DNA from: JAWXBM01 sp964470455
GTDB lineage: Bacteria > Pseudomonadota > Gammaproteobacteria > Xanthomonadales > SZUA-36
Direction of reading: 5' to 3'
Length of the DNA: 64,000 nucleotides
Assembly (NCBI GenBank): GCA_964470455.1
Contig: CAYYCX010000007.1
Span: 1-64,000, forward strand
Shown: one piece after another, positions 16,961 to 24,772 of the stretch
How the letters are laid out: each line of letters begins with the position of its first letter
Numbering within the stretch: position 1 is the stretch's first letter
The notes under the pieces: generated by a model
The model's input: the letters and a program-made list of their open reading frames with translations, nothing else
The model's database searches: none
What the model was told of the DNA's origin: nothing
Program-made: the position numbers and the translations under genes

Positions 16961-18713
16961 GGTAGACCACCTCGCCATTGAACAGCGTCATTTGGCACTG
17001 CGCGTCCTTGATGCTGGCGGTGGGCGCTGTGTAGAAATCGGTATCCCATACCGCCAGGTCGGCGTACTTGCCGGCTTCAATCGTGCCTGCCTTTTTCTCC
17101 AGGAACATCTGTTGCGCCGCCCAGAGGGTCTGGCTGCGCAGGGCTGCGTGGATATCCACCGATTCCGCATCGCCAAACGCATCCTTGCCATAAACGCCCA
17201 GCAAGGGCTCGCGGGCAACGGAAGCCCAGAGCCCGTACCGCGCCGGAAATGGCGTGACATCGAAGTCGGAGCCGGAAGCCCATTGGATGCCTTTCTGCCG
17301 GAAGGTGTGGAACGGATTCAGCCGCCGGCTGCGTTCCACGCCGAAATTTCCCGCATAGGTATCGCCAATCCACCAGGTAAAACCCGGGCTGGGTTCAGGG
17401 TACGCGGCGTCAAATTCGCGTTGCAGCGCTGCGATGGTGTTCATCGCCAGCTCGGTGGGAATGTTGGCGTGGATGATGGAGTGCCGCAGGCCCTTGCGGC
17501 CATCGCTTTGCAGGGCCAGCGCATAGGAAGCCACCACCCAATCAATGGCGCGGTCGCCGATGGCGTGCACCCCCATGTGCAGGCCGTTCTGGTGGTACAG
17601 GAAAATCAGGTTTCGCAGGGTGTCGGCGTCAAAAGCCGGATAGCCGCTGTTGCCTTCGTCCAGCCTGGTACGCTCGCGGTTCCAGTTGTCCCATACCCAC
17701 GCGGTACGGGCGCCACCACTGCCATCGGCAAAAATCTTGATGCCGCCGGAAATCAGTTGGTCATCACCGGTGGATTCGTACGGTTTGGTGAAGTGCAGGA
17801 TTTCACGGATCAGCGAACGCGCGTCGTCGAGGTTCTGCGGGCTGCGCCACAGGGCAAAAATGCGCACACTCAGGTCACCGGACGCCTGCACATCCTGGTA
17901 AGCCTTCCAGGCGTTCAGCCCGTCTTCAAAACCGCCGTCTCCCCAGCCCAGGCCCGGATCCTTGGCGCCGGTCATGCATTCGCTGTTGAAAGCCTGCGCC
18001 ATTTGCCGGATGGCCTCGCGCTTCTGCTCCTCGCCGGGCTTCGGAATGTGCCGGGTCACCAGGCTCATGGCGCTTTCTTTCAGCACGCCGGTGGGCTTGC
18101 CGTCGGCATCGCGGTCGATCACCCCACCGGGAGGATCGGGTGTGTTTTCATCGATACCTGCCAGCATCATCGCCAGGCTGTTGGCCACACCATAGTGGCC
18201 CATGGTATGCACCAGCCAGGCCGGGCGATTGCCCGAAACCGGGTCGATGTCGCTGGCATGGATGTAGCGAAGCTCGGTGAGCTTGCCCTCGTCCCAGCCG
18301 CGCCCCACCAGCCAGTCGCCCTCACCCAGGCTGGCGTTGCGCTCCGCAACCAGTGATGTCACGTCGGCAATATTCCTGACGTTGGGAAAGCTGAGGTTGA
18401 TGTTGAGCAGGCGCGACAGGCCCCCGTTGGCGAAATGCGCGTGCGCATCCAGCAGGCCGGGCGTGACGGTTTGGCCTTGCAGGTCGATGACCTCGGTATC
18501 GGCGCCGGCCAGCTGTTCAATTTCAGCTGTACTGCCCACGGCAAGAATGTGCCGGCCGCTGATGGCAACGGCTTGGTGAATGCTGTCCTGGCGATCCACG
18601 GTGATCACCTTGCCGTTGATGAGGATTCGATCAGCCGGGCCGGTGGCGAGGGCGGCGTGGCCGGTCAATGCCATGAAAGTCAATACAAGCAATTGGTTCA
18701 TTGCAGGTTTCAT
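16953..18713 (-). CDS. Exported amidohydrolase, YtcJ-like
   Basis: A metal-dependent amidohydrolase of the amidohydrolase-3/YtcJ group (COG1574), 586 residues. A signal peptide (LLVLTFMALTGHAALA) is followed by the beta-sandwich strand ILINGKVITVD and the metal motif LLDAHAHF. Later elements are GVHAIGDRAID and a WASGSDFDVTPF segment as in the family. The substrate cannot be predicted. Two in-frame ATGs (18713, 18701) are both usable. Its TAG stop comes from a REP-like repeat. Confidence 0.9.
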   Translation of the reverse strand: MKPAMNQLLVLTFMALTGHAALATGPADRILINGKVITVDRQDSIHQAVAISGRHILAVGSTAEIEQLAGADTEVIDLQGQTVTPGLLDAHAHFANGGLSRLLNINLSFPNVRNIADVTSLVAERNASLGEGDWLVGRGWDEGKLTELRYIHASDIDPVSGNRPAWLVHTMGHYGVANSLAMMLAGIDENTPDPPGGVIDRDADGKPTGVLKESAMSLVTRHIPKPGEEQKREAIRQMAQAFNSECMTGAKDPGLGWGDGGFEDGLNAWKAYQDVQASGDLSVRIFALWRSPQNLDDARSLIREILHFTKPYESTGDDQLISGGIKIFADGSGGARTAWVWDNWNRERTRLDEGNSGYPAFDADTLRNLIFLYHQNGLHMGVHAIGDRAIDWVVASYALALQSDGRKGLRHSIIHANIPTELAMNTIAALQREFDAAYPEPSPGFTWWIGDTYAGNFGVERSRRLNPFHTFRQKGIQWASGSDFDVTPFPARYGLWASVAREPLLGVYGKDAFGDAESVDIHAALRSQTLWAAQQMFLEKKAGTIEAGKYADLAVWDTDFYTAPTASIKDAQCQMTLFNGEVVYQR

Positions 18714-18894
18714 GTGCGATTCATCAGGATGGTTGCAGCACTGCTGGGCCGGTGAGCCATTATGGCATGGCCGGCGGGCCAGCCGGGCTGGCAGCCGTCA
18801 ATGGATGAACACTGAATCCAGGTTCGGCTCGAACATCGCGCACGGTCCGGCCAAACACCCAGGTTTGGCTAGCCCACTGAAAAAAATTCGGAAG
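18714..18894. other. Spacer, no feature seen
   Basis: Spacer of about 180 bp between the amidohydrolase start and the prepilin stop. No gene, clear promoter or terminator could be supported. Confidence 0.4.
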
Positions 18895-19425
18895 TCAGGG
18901 AGTGATGGGCATGCCCATCACATCGGCCAGGACTTCAAGGGCATCCCTTCGGCAGGATTGGGGCACGTGCGCCGGGTCAGCACCCGCCAAGAGGCCACAG
19001 TTCCACTCGGTTCGTCCCTGGGCCAGCACGCCAATCAGGACAATGGTGGGTTCGACATTCGCTCCGGTATTGCGGGTTTGGAAAACCATCCAGGGGACTG
19101 AACAATTGGGTGCGACAAGCAGAGGAAACTGCGTACTACCGTCCAGTATCTCTACGTATTGACTGCTGATTCCGGCCGAATAACCAACTTCAACGATGCT
19201 GGCAAACGACCGGGTCGGGTCGCTCTGACACGACTCCGTGATGAAAACCTTCAGACCCGAGGCCACGCTGAAGCCTTCAGTGACCTTGGCGCGAATGGTG
19301 TAATCCTGGTACGCCGGCAAAGCCAGCGATACCAGGACTGCGATGATTGCAATCACGATCATGAGTTCGACCAGGGTAAATCCCTGGTCGTGGGAAAAGC
19401 CTGGATGCAGGTGGCGATTTGTCAT
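18895..19425 (-). CDS. Type IV pilin-like prepilin
   Basis: A 176-residue prepilin. A 15-residue leader ends in Gly, and prepilin peptidase would cut at G|FTLVELMIVIAIIAVL, leaving Phe1 and Glu5. The usual hydrophobic helix and LPAYQDYTIRAKV follow. Two cysteines near the C-terminus (NCGLL and QSCRRD) could form the D-loop disulfide of PilA-type major pilins, and an earlier pair (SCQSD, NCSVP) is also present. No pilus assembly genes lie in the window, so it is an isolated pilin gene or a minor pilin. Confidence 0.9.
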   Translation of the reverse strand: MTNRHLHPGFSHDQGFTLVELMIVIAIIAVLVSLALPAYQDYTIRAKVTEGFSVASGLKVFITESCQSDPTRSFASIVEVGYSAGISSQYVEILDGSTQFPLLVAPNCSVPWMVFQTRNTGANVEPTIVLIGVLAQGRTEWNCGLLAGADPAHVPQSCRRDALEVLADVMGMPITP

Positions 19426-19625
19426 GTTCGGCTCTCACAATGCTCAAGTTCGGTGACCAACTCCGTGCTCCAAAGCTCTGCGACTGGCGCCGGGCAGGGA
19501 ATTCAATCATCTTCCACAGGCTAAAGCAAAATGTGGGCCAAACAGTGAATCGGTTTTTACAACAATGAGTTAACGACAGGACGAGGAGTGTGGCAACCCG
19601 GGTCATGGAACAGCTTTTGGGAAAA

Positions 19626-19644
19626 GTTGACACAAAGTGTCAAC
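19626..19644. promoter_or_regulatory. Palindrome upstream of the DmpA-like peptidase gene
   Basis: GTTGACAC-AAA-GTGTCAAC has perfect 8-bp arms and lies 95 bp before the start at 19739. The arm includes TTGACA, so an operator could overlap a -35 box. The rest of the 313-bp spacer 19426-19738 shows no gene. Confidence 0.45.
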
Positions 19645-19738
19645 CAAACCGGACTTCCGAACTGAGCCACCGGAAGCTTGGGCGAAGCCAGGCCCATCAA
19701 CAGCTATACTGCAGGCTGCGCCAGCCGGGAGGATCAGA

Positions 19739-20908
19739 ATGCGCCGATTGCCAGCTATCCTGCTTTGCACCATCATGCTGGCCATGGCCAATTCTTCTCC
19801 CGCAGGAACCAACCCGCGTGCCCGTGATCTCGGCGTGCCCTTTTCCGGCACTCCGGGCCCATTCAATGCGATTACCGATGTGGCCGGTGTCACGGTGGGC
19901 CAGGTCACGCTGATCTCCGGCGATGGCCCGCTGGAAGTGGGCAAGGGCCCCGTGCGCACCGGCGTCACTGCCATCCTGCCACGCGGCAAAAGCTACGACC
20001 CGGTGTTTGCCGGCTGGTATTCGCTGAACGGCAATGGCGAGATGACCGGCACCACCTGGATCGAGGAAGGCGGTTTCCTGGAGGGCCCGGTGATGATCAC
20101 CAACACCCACAGCGTGGGCGTGGTGCGTGATGCGGTGATCGCCTGGCAACTCAAGCACAAACTGTATGAGGAACTGCCCGGCGAGCCCGGTGTGTTCTGG
20201 TCTCTGCCTGTGGTCGCGGAAACGTATGACGGCTGGCTGAACGACATCAACGGCTTCCACGTCACGGCCGAACATGCCTTCCAGGCGCTGGATGGCGCGG
20301 TTTCCGGGCCGGTCGCCGAAGGCGGTGTGGGCGGCGGCACCGGCATGATGACGCACGACTTCAAGGGCGGCATCGGCACGGCTTCACGCCTAGTGAGGGA
20401 GAACGAGCAGGTCTATACGGTAGGCGTGCTGGTCCAATCCAATTACGGTATTCGCGACACCCTGACCATCGCCGGTGTTCCGGTGGGCCAGGAGATCACC
20501 GACCTGATGCCCAGCGAAGGCGCAACGAAAGAAGACACCGGTTCCATCATCGTGCTTGTGGCCACCGATGCGCCTTTGCTGCCGCACCAGCTCAAACGCA
20601 TCGCGCGGCGCGTGCCGATGGGCCTGGCACGAGTGGGCAGCTATGCCGGCAACGGCTCGGGCGATATCTTCATTGCCTTCTCAACGGCCAATCCGGGCGC
20701 TGCGGCCCGTGAAGGCGCGAAGCAGGCTGCGTTCCTGCCCAACGACAGCCTCAGCCCGCTGTTCCTGGCCACGGTGGAGGCTACCGAAGAAGCCATCGTC
20801 AATGCCCTGGTGGCGGGCCGCGACATGACCGGCATCAACGGCAATACCGTTTATGGCATTCCGCATGATCGCCTGCGGGCCTTGATGAAAAAATACAATC
20901 GAAATTGA
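19739..20908 (+). CDS. P1 family peptidase, DmpA-like self-processing aminopeptidase, exported
   Basis: A member of the N-terminal nucleophile-like DmpA/P1 family, about 389 residues. Members cleave themselves at a Gly-Ser bond, freeing the catalytic Ser; here that site is TGSIIVLVATDAPLLP. Other family features are GPFNAITDVAGVTVGQ, NTHSVGVVRDA and GSYAGNGSGDIF. A signal peptide ends near NSSPAG. GGAGG five bases upstream fixes ATG 19739. Its TGA overlaps the ATG of psuG by one base, which implies translational coupling. Confidence 0.9.
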   Translation: MRRLPAILLCTIMLAMANSSPAGTNPRARDLGVPFSGTPGPFNAITDVAGVTVGQVTLISGDGPLEVGKGPVRTGVTAILPRGKSYDPVFAGWYSLNGNGEMTGTTWIEEGGFLEGPVMITNTHSVGVVRDAVIAWQLKHKLYEELPGEPGVFWSLPVVAETYDGWLNDINGFHVTAEHAFQALDGAVSGPVAEGGVGGGTGMMTHDFKGGIGTASRLVRENEQVYTVGVLVQSNYGIRDTLTIAGVPVGQEITDLMPSEGATKEDTGSIIVLVATDAPLLPHQLKRIARRVPMGLARVGSYAGNGSGDIFIAFSTANPGAAAREGAKQAAFLPNDSLSPLFLATVEATEEAIVNALVAGRDMTGINGNTVYGIPHDRLRALMKKYNRN

Positions 20909-21828
20909 TGGCGCAATTGAAGGACCTGCTGCACTGCTCCCCGGAAGTCGAGCAAGCGTTGGCCGATGGCCAGGCTGTGGTGGCGCTGGAATCCACGGTG
21001 ATTTCTCACGGCTTGCCCTGGCCGCGGAATCTTGAAACTGCCTCAGCCATTGAAGCGGCTGTGCGAGCGGAAGGCGCCATACCGGCCACGGTGGCGGTGC
21101 TGGCTGGCAAACTCAAAGCCGGCCTGGAGGCCGCAGAGCTGGAGCAACTCGCCCGGCTTGGCCCGGCAGCCATCAAGTGCAGCAGTCGCGATCTGCCGTT
21201 TGTCATGCAGTCGGGCCGAAACGGCACCACCACCGTTGCCGCCACCATGCGGGCCGCCTCCATGGCCGGTATTCGTGTGTTTGCTACCGGTGGAATCGGT
21301 GGCGTGCACCGCGGTGCGGAGTCGAGTTTCGACATCTCTGCTGATTTGCAGGAGCTGGCCCGCACTCCCGTAGCGGTGGTCAGCGCCGGTCCCAAAGCCA
21401 TTCTTGACCTGGCACTGACCAGCGAATACCTGGAAACTCACGGCGTGCCGGTCATCGGCTACCAAACCGATCAGTTACCGGCGTTTTACAGTCGCGACAG
21501 CGGGATTGTGGTAGACCAGCGTTGTGACAACGTTGCGGATATCGCGGCGGTGCTGCGCATACAGTGGAAACTGGGCATGGCGGGCGCGCTGGTGTTGAAC
21601 CCCATACCGGATGCCCATGCCCTGGATCGCGCCACGGTGGAAAACGCGATTGGTGCCGCGATTTCAGAAGCCGAAGTGGCGGGCATCAGGGGCAAGGCGC
21701 TCACGCCCTGGCTGCTGGCCAGGCTGGAACAGTTGAGCGGTGGCAAAAGTGTTGAGGCCAATGTTGCTCTGTTGCTGAACAATGCCCGCCTGGGGGCAGG
21801 GATTGCGGTAGCTCTTGGGACAGGGTGA
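20908..21828 (+). CDS. psuG: Pseudouridine-5'-phosphate glycosidase
   Basis: PsuG splits pseudouridine 5'-phosphate into uracil and ribose 5-phosphate. The 306-residue protein has the conserved ALESTVISHGLPWPRN, the IKCSSRDLP segment, TTVAATM and FATGGIGGVHRG. The start codon ATG overlaps the stop of the upstream peptidase gene (TGATG). No pseudouridine kinase (psuK) gene is adjacent, so the kinase step must come from elsewhere or the substrate arrives phosphorylated. Confidence 0.94.
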   Translation: MAQLKDLLHCSPEVEQALADGQAVVALESTVISHGLPWPRNLETASAIEAAVRAEGAIPATVAVLAGKLKAGLEAAELEQLARLGPAAIKCSSRDLPFVMQSGRNGTTTVAATMRAASMAGIRVFATGGIGGVHRGAESSFDISADLQELARTPVAVVSAGPKAILDLALTSEYLETHGVPVIGYQTDQLPAFYSRDSGIVVDQRCDNVADIAAVLRIQWKLGMAGALVLNPIPDAHALDRATVENAIGAAISEAEVAGIRGKALTPWLLARLEQLSGGKSVEANVALLLNNARLGAGIAVALGTG

Positions 21829-21849
21829 CGTTCAATCTTGCATCCCCGT

Positions 21850-22078
21850 CATGCCGTCGGTAAATGGTGATTCGGGGGGCGCCCCGGACCAAGTCAGGTG
21901 TGACGGTAACTATTTAATTCCGTCATCCCGGAAACGGCGCAGCCGTTCTCCGGGATCCAGTTCTCCGCCGAAAATTACGAGAACATGGATCCCGGATCAC
22001 GCGCTTCGCGCTGTCCGGGATGACGTTGTTGGAAGGGGATTCGGGATGACGTTGTTGGAAGGGGATCCGGGATGACGC
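21850..22078. repeat. Palindromic repeats with short tandem duplication
   Basis: TCATCCCGGAAACGGCGCAG and its inverted partner around GGATCCCGGATCACGCGCTT form a long imperfect palindrome. From about 22020 a 26-bp unit (GGGATGACGTTGTTGGAAGG) is repeated in tandem. The spacer lies between convergent genes and probably ends transcription from both sides. Confidence 0.65.
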
Positions 22079-22084
22079 AAAAAG

Positions 22085-23044
22085 TCAATAACCCCGCTCG
22101 CGGTCGACCCCGTAGTTCAGTTCCTGCCCGGCTTCAAAGCGCCGAAAATTCTCCATGAATATGGCTGCGATATCTTGCGGCCAGCTGCGGGCAGCGACAT
22201 GCGCGGTGAGGGTAAGGTTGGGCGCGGTCCACAGCGGACTCGATTTGGGCAACGGCTCGTTGCGGAACACATCCAGCACCGCTCCCGCAATCTGGCGCTG
22301 TTGCAGGGCGTTCACCAGCGCATCCTCATCCACCAGGGTGCCACGCCCGATATTGATAAACAGTGCTGAAGGCTTCATGGCAGCAAAAGCTGCAGCATCC
22401 ATCAGGCCCGTGGTGGCCGGTGTATCCGGCAGCACGGCAACCACGTAATCGGCCAGCGCCAGGAATTCGTGCAACCCGGCAACGGCGAACACACGCTCAA
22501 TCCCGGCTTGCGCCGCACCGCTGCGGCTCAACCCGACCAGTTCCAGGCCAAACCCGGATGCCACTTCGGCGATATGCCCACCGATCGAGCCCAGCCCCAT
22601 GATGCCCAGGGTCTTGCCGGTCATGCGCCCGGAGGACTCCGGCCACCACTGCCTGGCGCGCTGCATTTCCAGCCGCTGCACCAGTTGCAGCTCGTGAGCC
22701 AGAATGTGCCCCAGGGCGTATTCAGCCATTTGCGGGCCAAATACTTTCTTGATTCCGGTCAGAAGGAAGTCCTGGCGCTGGGTATGCAACAGGGGGGTGA
22801 TTCCGGCCCAGGTGGATTGCACCCAGCGAATGCCGGGCAGGTGGTCGACCAGGCTTGCGGCGATATCGGGTTGCGCCAGCAAAACCGCCTGGCCGGACCA
22901 GGCGGCGAGGGCCTCTTCAGTGGTGGTGGCAAAACCCAGCTCGATGCCTTCGTTGGCGAGCTTCTCCAGCAGCGGCGGATACTCCGCGGCGTCCTGGCAG
23001 GCGACCAGTATGCCGCTTCCAGTCTGTTGTTCGCGGTTGCTCAT
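22085..23044 (-). CDS. D-2-hydroxyacid dehydrogenase, GhrA-like
   Basis: A 319-residue NAD(P)-dependent D-isomer-specific 2-hydroxyacid dehydrogenase. The Rossmann motif is GLGSIGGHIAEVASGFG, the catalytic Arg lies in INIGRGTLVDEDAL and the catalytic His in LTAHVAA, as in glyoxylate/hydroxypyruvate reductases of the GhrA type. Its ATG overlaps the TGA of the methyltransferase gene (ATGA), so the two are coupled. It is the last gene of a four-gene minus-strand operon beginning with the fused hydantoinase. Confidence 0.9.
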   Translation of the reverse strand: MSNREQQTGSGILVACQDAAEYPPLLEKLANEGIELGFATTTEEALAAWSGQAVLLAQPDIAASLVDHLPGIRWVQSTWAGITPLLHTQRQDFLLTGIKKVFGPQMAEYALGHILAHELQLVQRLEMQRARQWWPESSGRMTGKTLGIMGLGSIGGHIAEVASGFGLELVGLSRSGAAQAGIERVFAVAGLHEFLALADYVVAVLPDTPATTGLMDAAAFAAMKPSALFINIGRGTLVDEDALVNALQQRQIAGAVLDVFRNEPLPKSSPLWTAPNLTLTAHVAARSWPQDIAAIFMENFRRFEAGQELNYGVDRERGY

Positions 23045-23880
23045 GGCAGGGCAGGAGCGGGTTTGATGCCTTCCGCGTAATTGATCACATACCAGATCGA
23101 GGCCCCGGCCACTTCGTGATACCGGCCCAGCGCGGTAACGGCCTGGCGGTACTCCGCCAACCCCACTTTGCCGGTTGCCAGCACGGTTTCCTCCGCGCCT
23201 TCCAGCACACCCACCAGGTTTCCGACGATGCCTTCGAATCCGGCCTGGCCGTGGCAGGCGCCATACAGCACAAAGTCGATGCGGCTTGGAATGGCGCCGG
23301 CCCGGTGCAGCAGCTCAGGCAATTTGCGGCCCACCAGCGGATCGTTGCCGATGCTGCGGTAGCTTTCAAAATAAGCCTGCCAAACCGCCGCCAGCCCGGG
23401 TGGCTCGGGCCAGAAACGCATCAGGTCGTGGTCATCATCCAGCAAAACCACTCGTCCTCCTGGCCGAACGGCCTTCACCATTTGCTGCACCACACCCAGT
23501 GGATTCGAAACATGCTCCAGCAGGAAGCGGGTGTGCGCCAGGTCGAAACTACCGCGCTCCTCCTCCGTGAGCGGCAGGTCAAAGGCATCACCCTGGCGGA
23601 AATCGATCGGGCAACCAGCGGCTGGCTGGCTGCTTGTTGCCGCCTGCAGTTGGTCGGGGTTGCGCTCCACGGCCACGATGCGGGCATCGCCGGGCAGGTG
23701 CTGCGCCATCAGTTTGCTGAACTGGCCGGTGCCGGCGCCCACATCCAGCACGCGTTTTTCCTCGCCAAGCTGGAGCGCGCTCAGGCAGCGGTCGTTGATC
23801 AGCCGGTTCATCAGCGCCAGCCGTTCGCGCTCGGTGGCGGAACTGCCGTGGATGTAGGCCTGGGTGTTGGTCTGGCACAT
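23041..23880 (-). CDS. Class I SAM-dependent methyltransferase
   Basis: A 279-residue cytosolic methyltransferase. Motif I reads VLDVGAGTGQFSKLMA, an acidic motif II residue lies in VAVERNPDQL, and the motif IV region is DLAHTRFLLEHV. It resembles UbiE/Mg-protoporphyrin-type small-molecule methyltransferases. The substrate is unknown. It is placed seven bases after the upstream gene and overlaps the downstream dehydrogenase by four bases. Confidence 0.88.
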   Translation of the reverse strand: MCQTNTQAYIHGSSATERERLALMNRLINDRCLSALQLGEEKRVLDVGAGTGQFSKLMAQHLPGDARIVAVERNPDQLQAATSSQPAAGCPIDFRQGDAFDLPLTEEERGSFDLAHTRFLLEHVSNPLGVVQQMVKAVRPGGRVVLLDDDHDLMRFWPEPPGLAAVWQAYFESYRSIGNDPLVGRKLPELLHRAGAIPSRIDFVLYGACHGQAGFEGIVGNLVGVLEGAEETVLATGKVGLAEYRQAVTALGRYHEVAGASIWYVINYAEGIKPAPALP

Positions 23881-23887
23881 GAGATTC

Positions 23888-24772
23888 TCAGGAGTTGGTC
23901 AGGACGGTTGGAAAGGTTTTTCGGAATGTCGGTTGGTCCACCCGCTTCTGTGGCATGGCCACAATGGAGCGCTGCGCGCAGAAACCGGCTGCATGCTGCA
24001 GCATACGCTGGACAGTCTCATCGGCAAACTGCAACCCGCCTGCCTGATCGGGGTAAATCTGCCGGAGATCCTGCAGTGTGAGGTAGCGTGGATCGTGCAG
24101 CTCCGCCAGCAGGGCGAAGCGCACTTCCTCATGGTCGCGTTTCACCCAGAGGTCATAAACCTGCGCGGCCAGCTGCGGCGGCGGCTGGTCAGCCGGCTGG
24201 CCGGACATGCAGAGCACGTTGGTACTGGCCGGGACTTCACCCAACCAGCGATGGCGCTTGTCCACGCGCCAGCCCGAGTTTTCCAGCGTCGCGCCCATGG
24301 AGGCGCCTGCACGGATGGCGGCGTAAGCTTCCTGCAGCGAGTCGGGCAGGCCGTCCGCGAATTCGCTGATGGCCAGGGTGCGTGTGATCCGGTGGTTGGC
24401 GGGTGTGTCGGCAGCATGGCTGCCTCCTGCAGGTGCGGTGTCATCCGCATGTAGGAGTGAGCCATGCTCGCCACCGCTTTCAGTCTCCTCGGCCGCGTGG
24501 CTGTAGAGGCTGGAAATGCGCAGGTTCCCCTGCTGCTCGATCACCTCCACCCCATAGCTGCCGAAACAGCGTTTGATGCGTTCGCTGTTGAGCAGCGGGC
24601 GCAGCTGTTCCATGGCCGGGCAGGCTCGTCTGTCGCTCGTCTCTTCCACCGCCTCGTCGGCCAGCACCTCGTCCGACAGCACCTCGTCCGACAGCACCTC
24701 GTCGGCCAGAAATGGGCCAGCCACCAGCAGGAGTGCCAGGCATGCCGCCTGCAGCCGGCGCTCAGACTTCAT
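23888..24772 (-). CDS. Exported hypothetical protein with REP-derived insert and short repeats
   Basis: A 294-residue unrecognised protein. A signal peptide (LQAACLALLLVAGPFLA) is followed by DEVLS-type five-residue repeats encoded by 15-bp tandem units (about 24660-24712). Residues about 100-121 are encoded by a REP-like repeat pair read in frame. Two later cysteines (NVLCM, GFCAQ) could pair. The start at 24772 overlaps the end of the hydantoinase gene by 11 bases, so translation is coupled and the gene belongs to that operon. No function can be assigned. Confidence 0.68.
   Translation of the reverse strand: MKSERRLQAACLALLLVAGPFLADEVLSDEVLSDEVLADEAVEETSDRRACPAMEQLRPLLNSERIKRCFGSYGVEVIEQQGNLRISSLYSHAAEETESGGEHGSLLHADDTAPAGGSHAADTPANHRITRTLAISEFADGLPDSLQEAYAAIRAGASMGATLENSGWRVDKRHRWLGEVPASTNVLCMSGQPADQPPPQLAAQVYDLWVKRDHEEVRFALLAELHDPRYLTLQDLRQIYPDQAGGLQFADETVQRMLQHAAGFCAQRSIVAMPQKRVDQPTFRKTFPTVLTNS
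24410..24475. repeat. REP-like repeat pair inside a coding region
   Basis: GGCAGCATGGCTGCCTCCTG and GTAGGAGTGAGCCATGCTCG match the intergenic REP-like family but lie within the 23888-24772 gene without breaking its frame. Confidence 0.8.
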
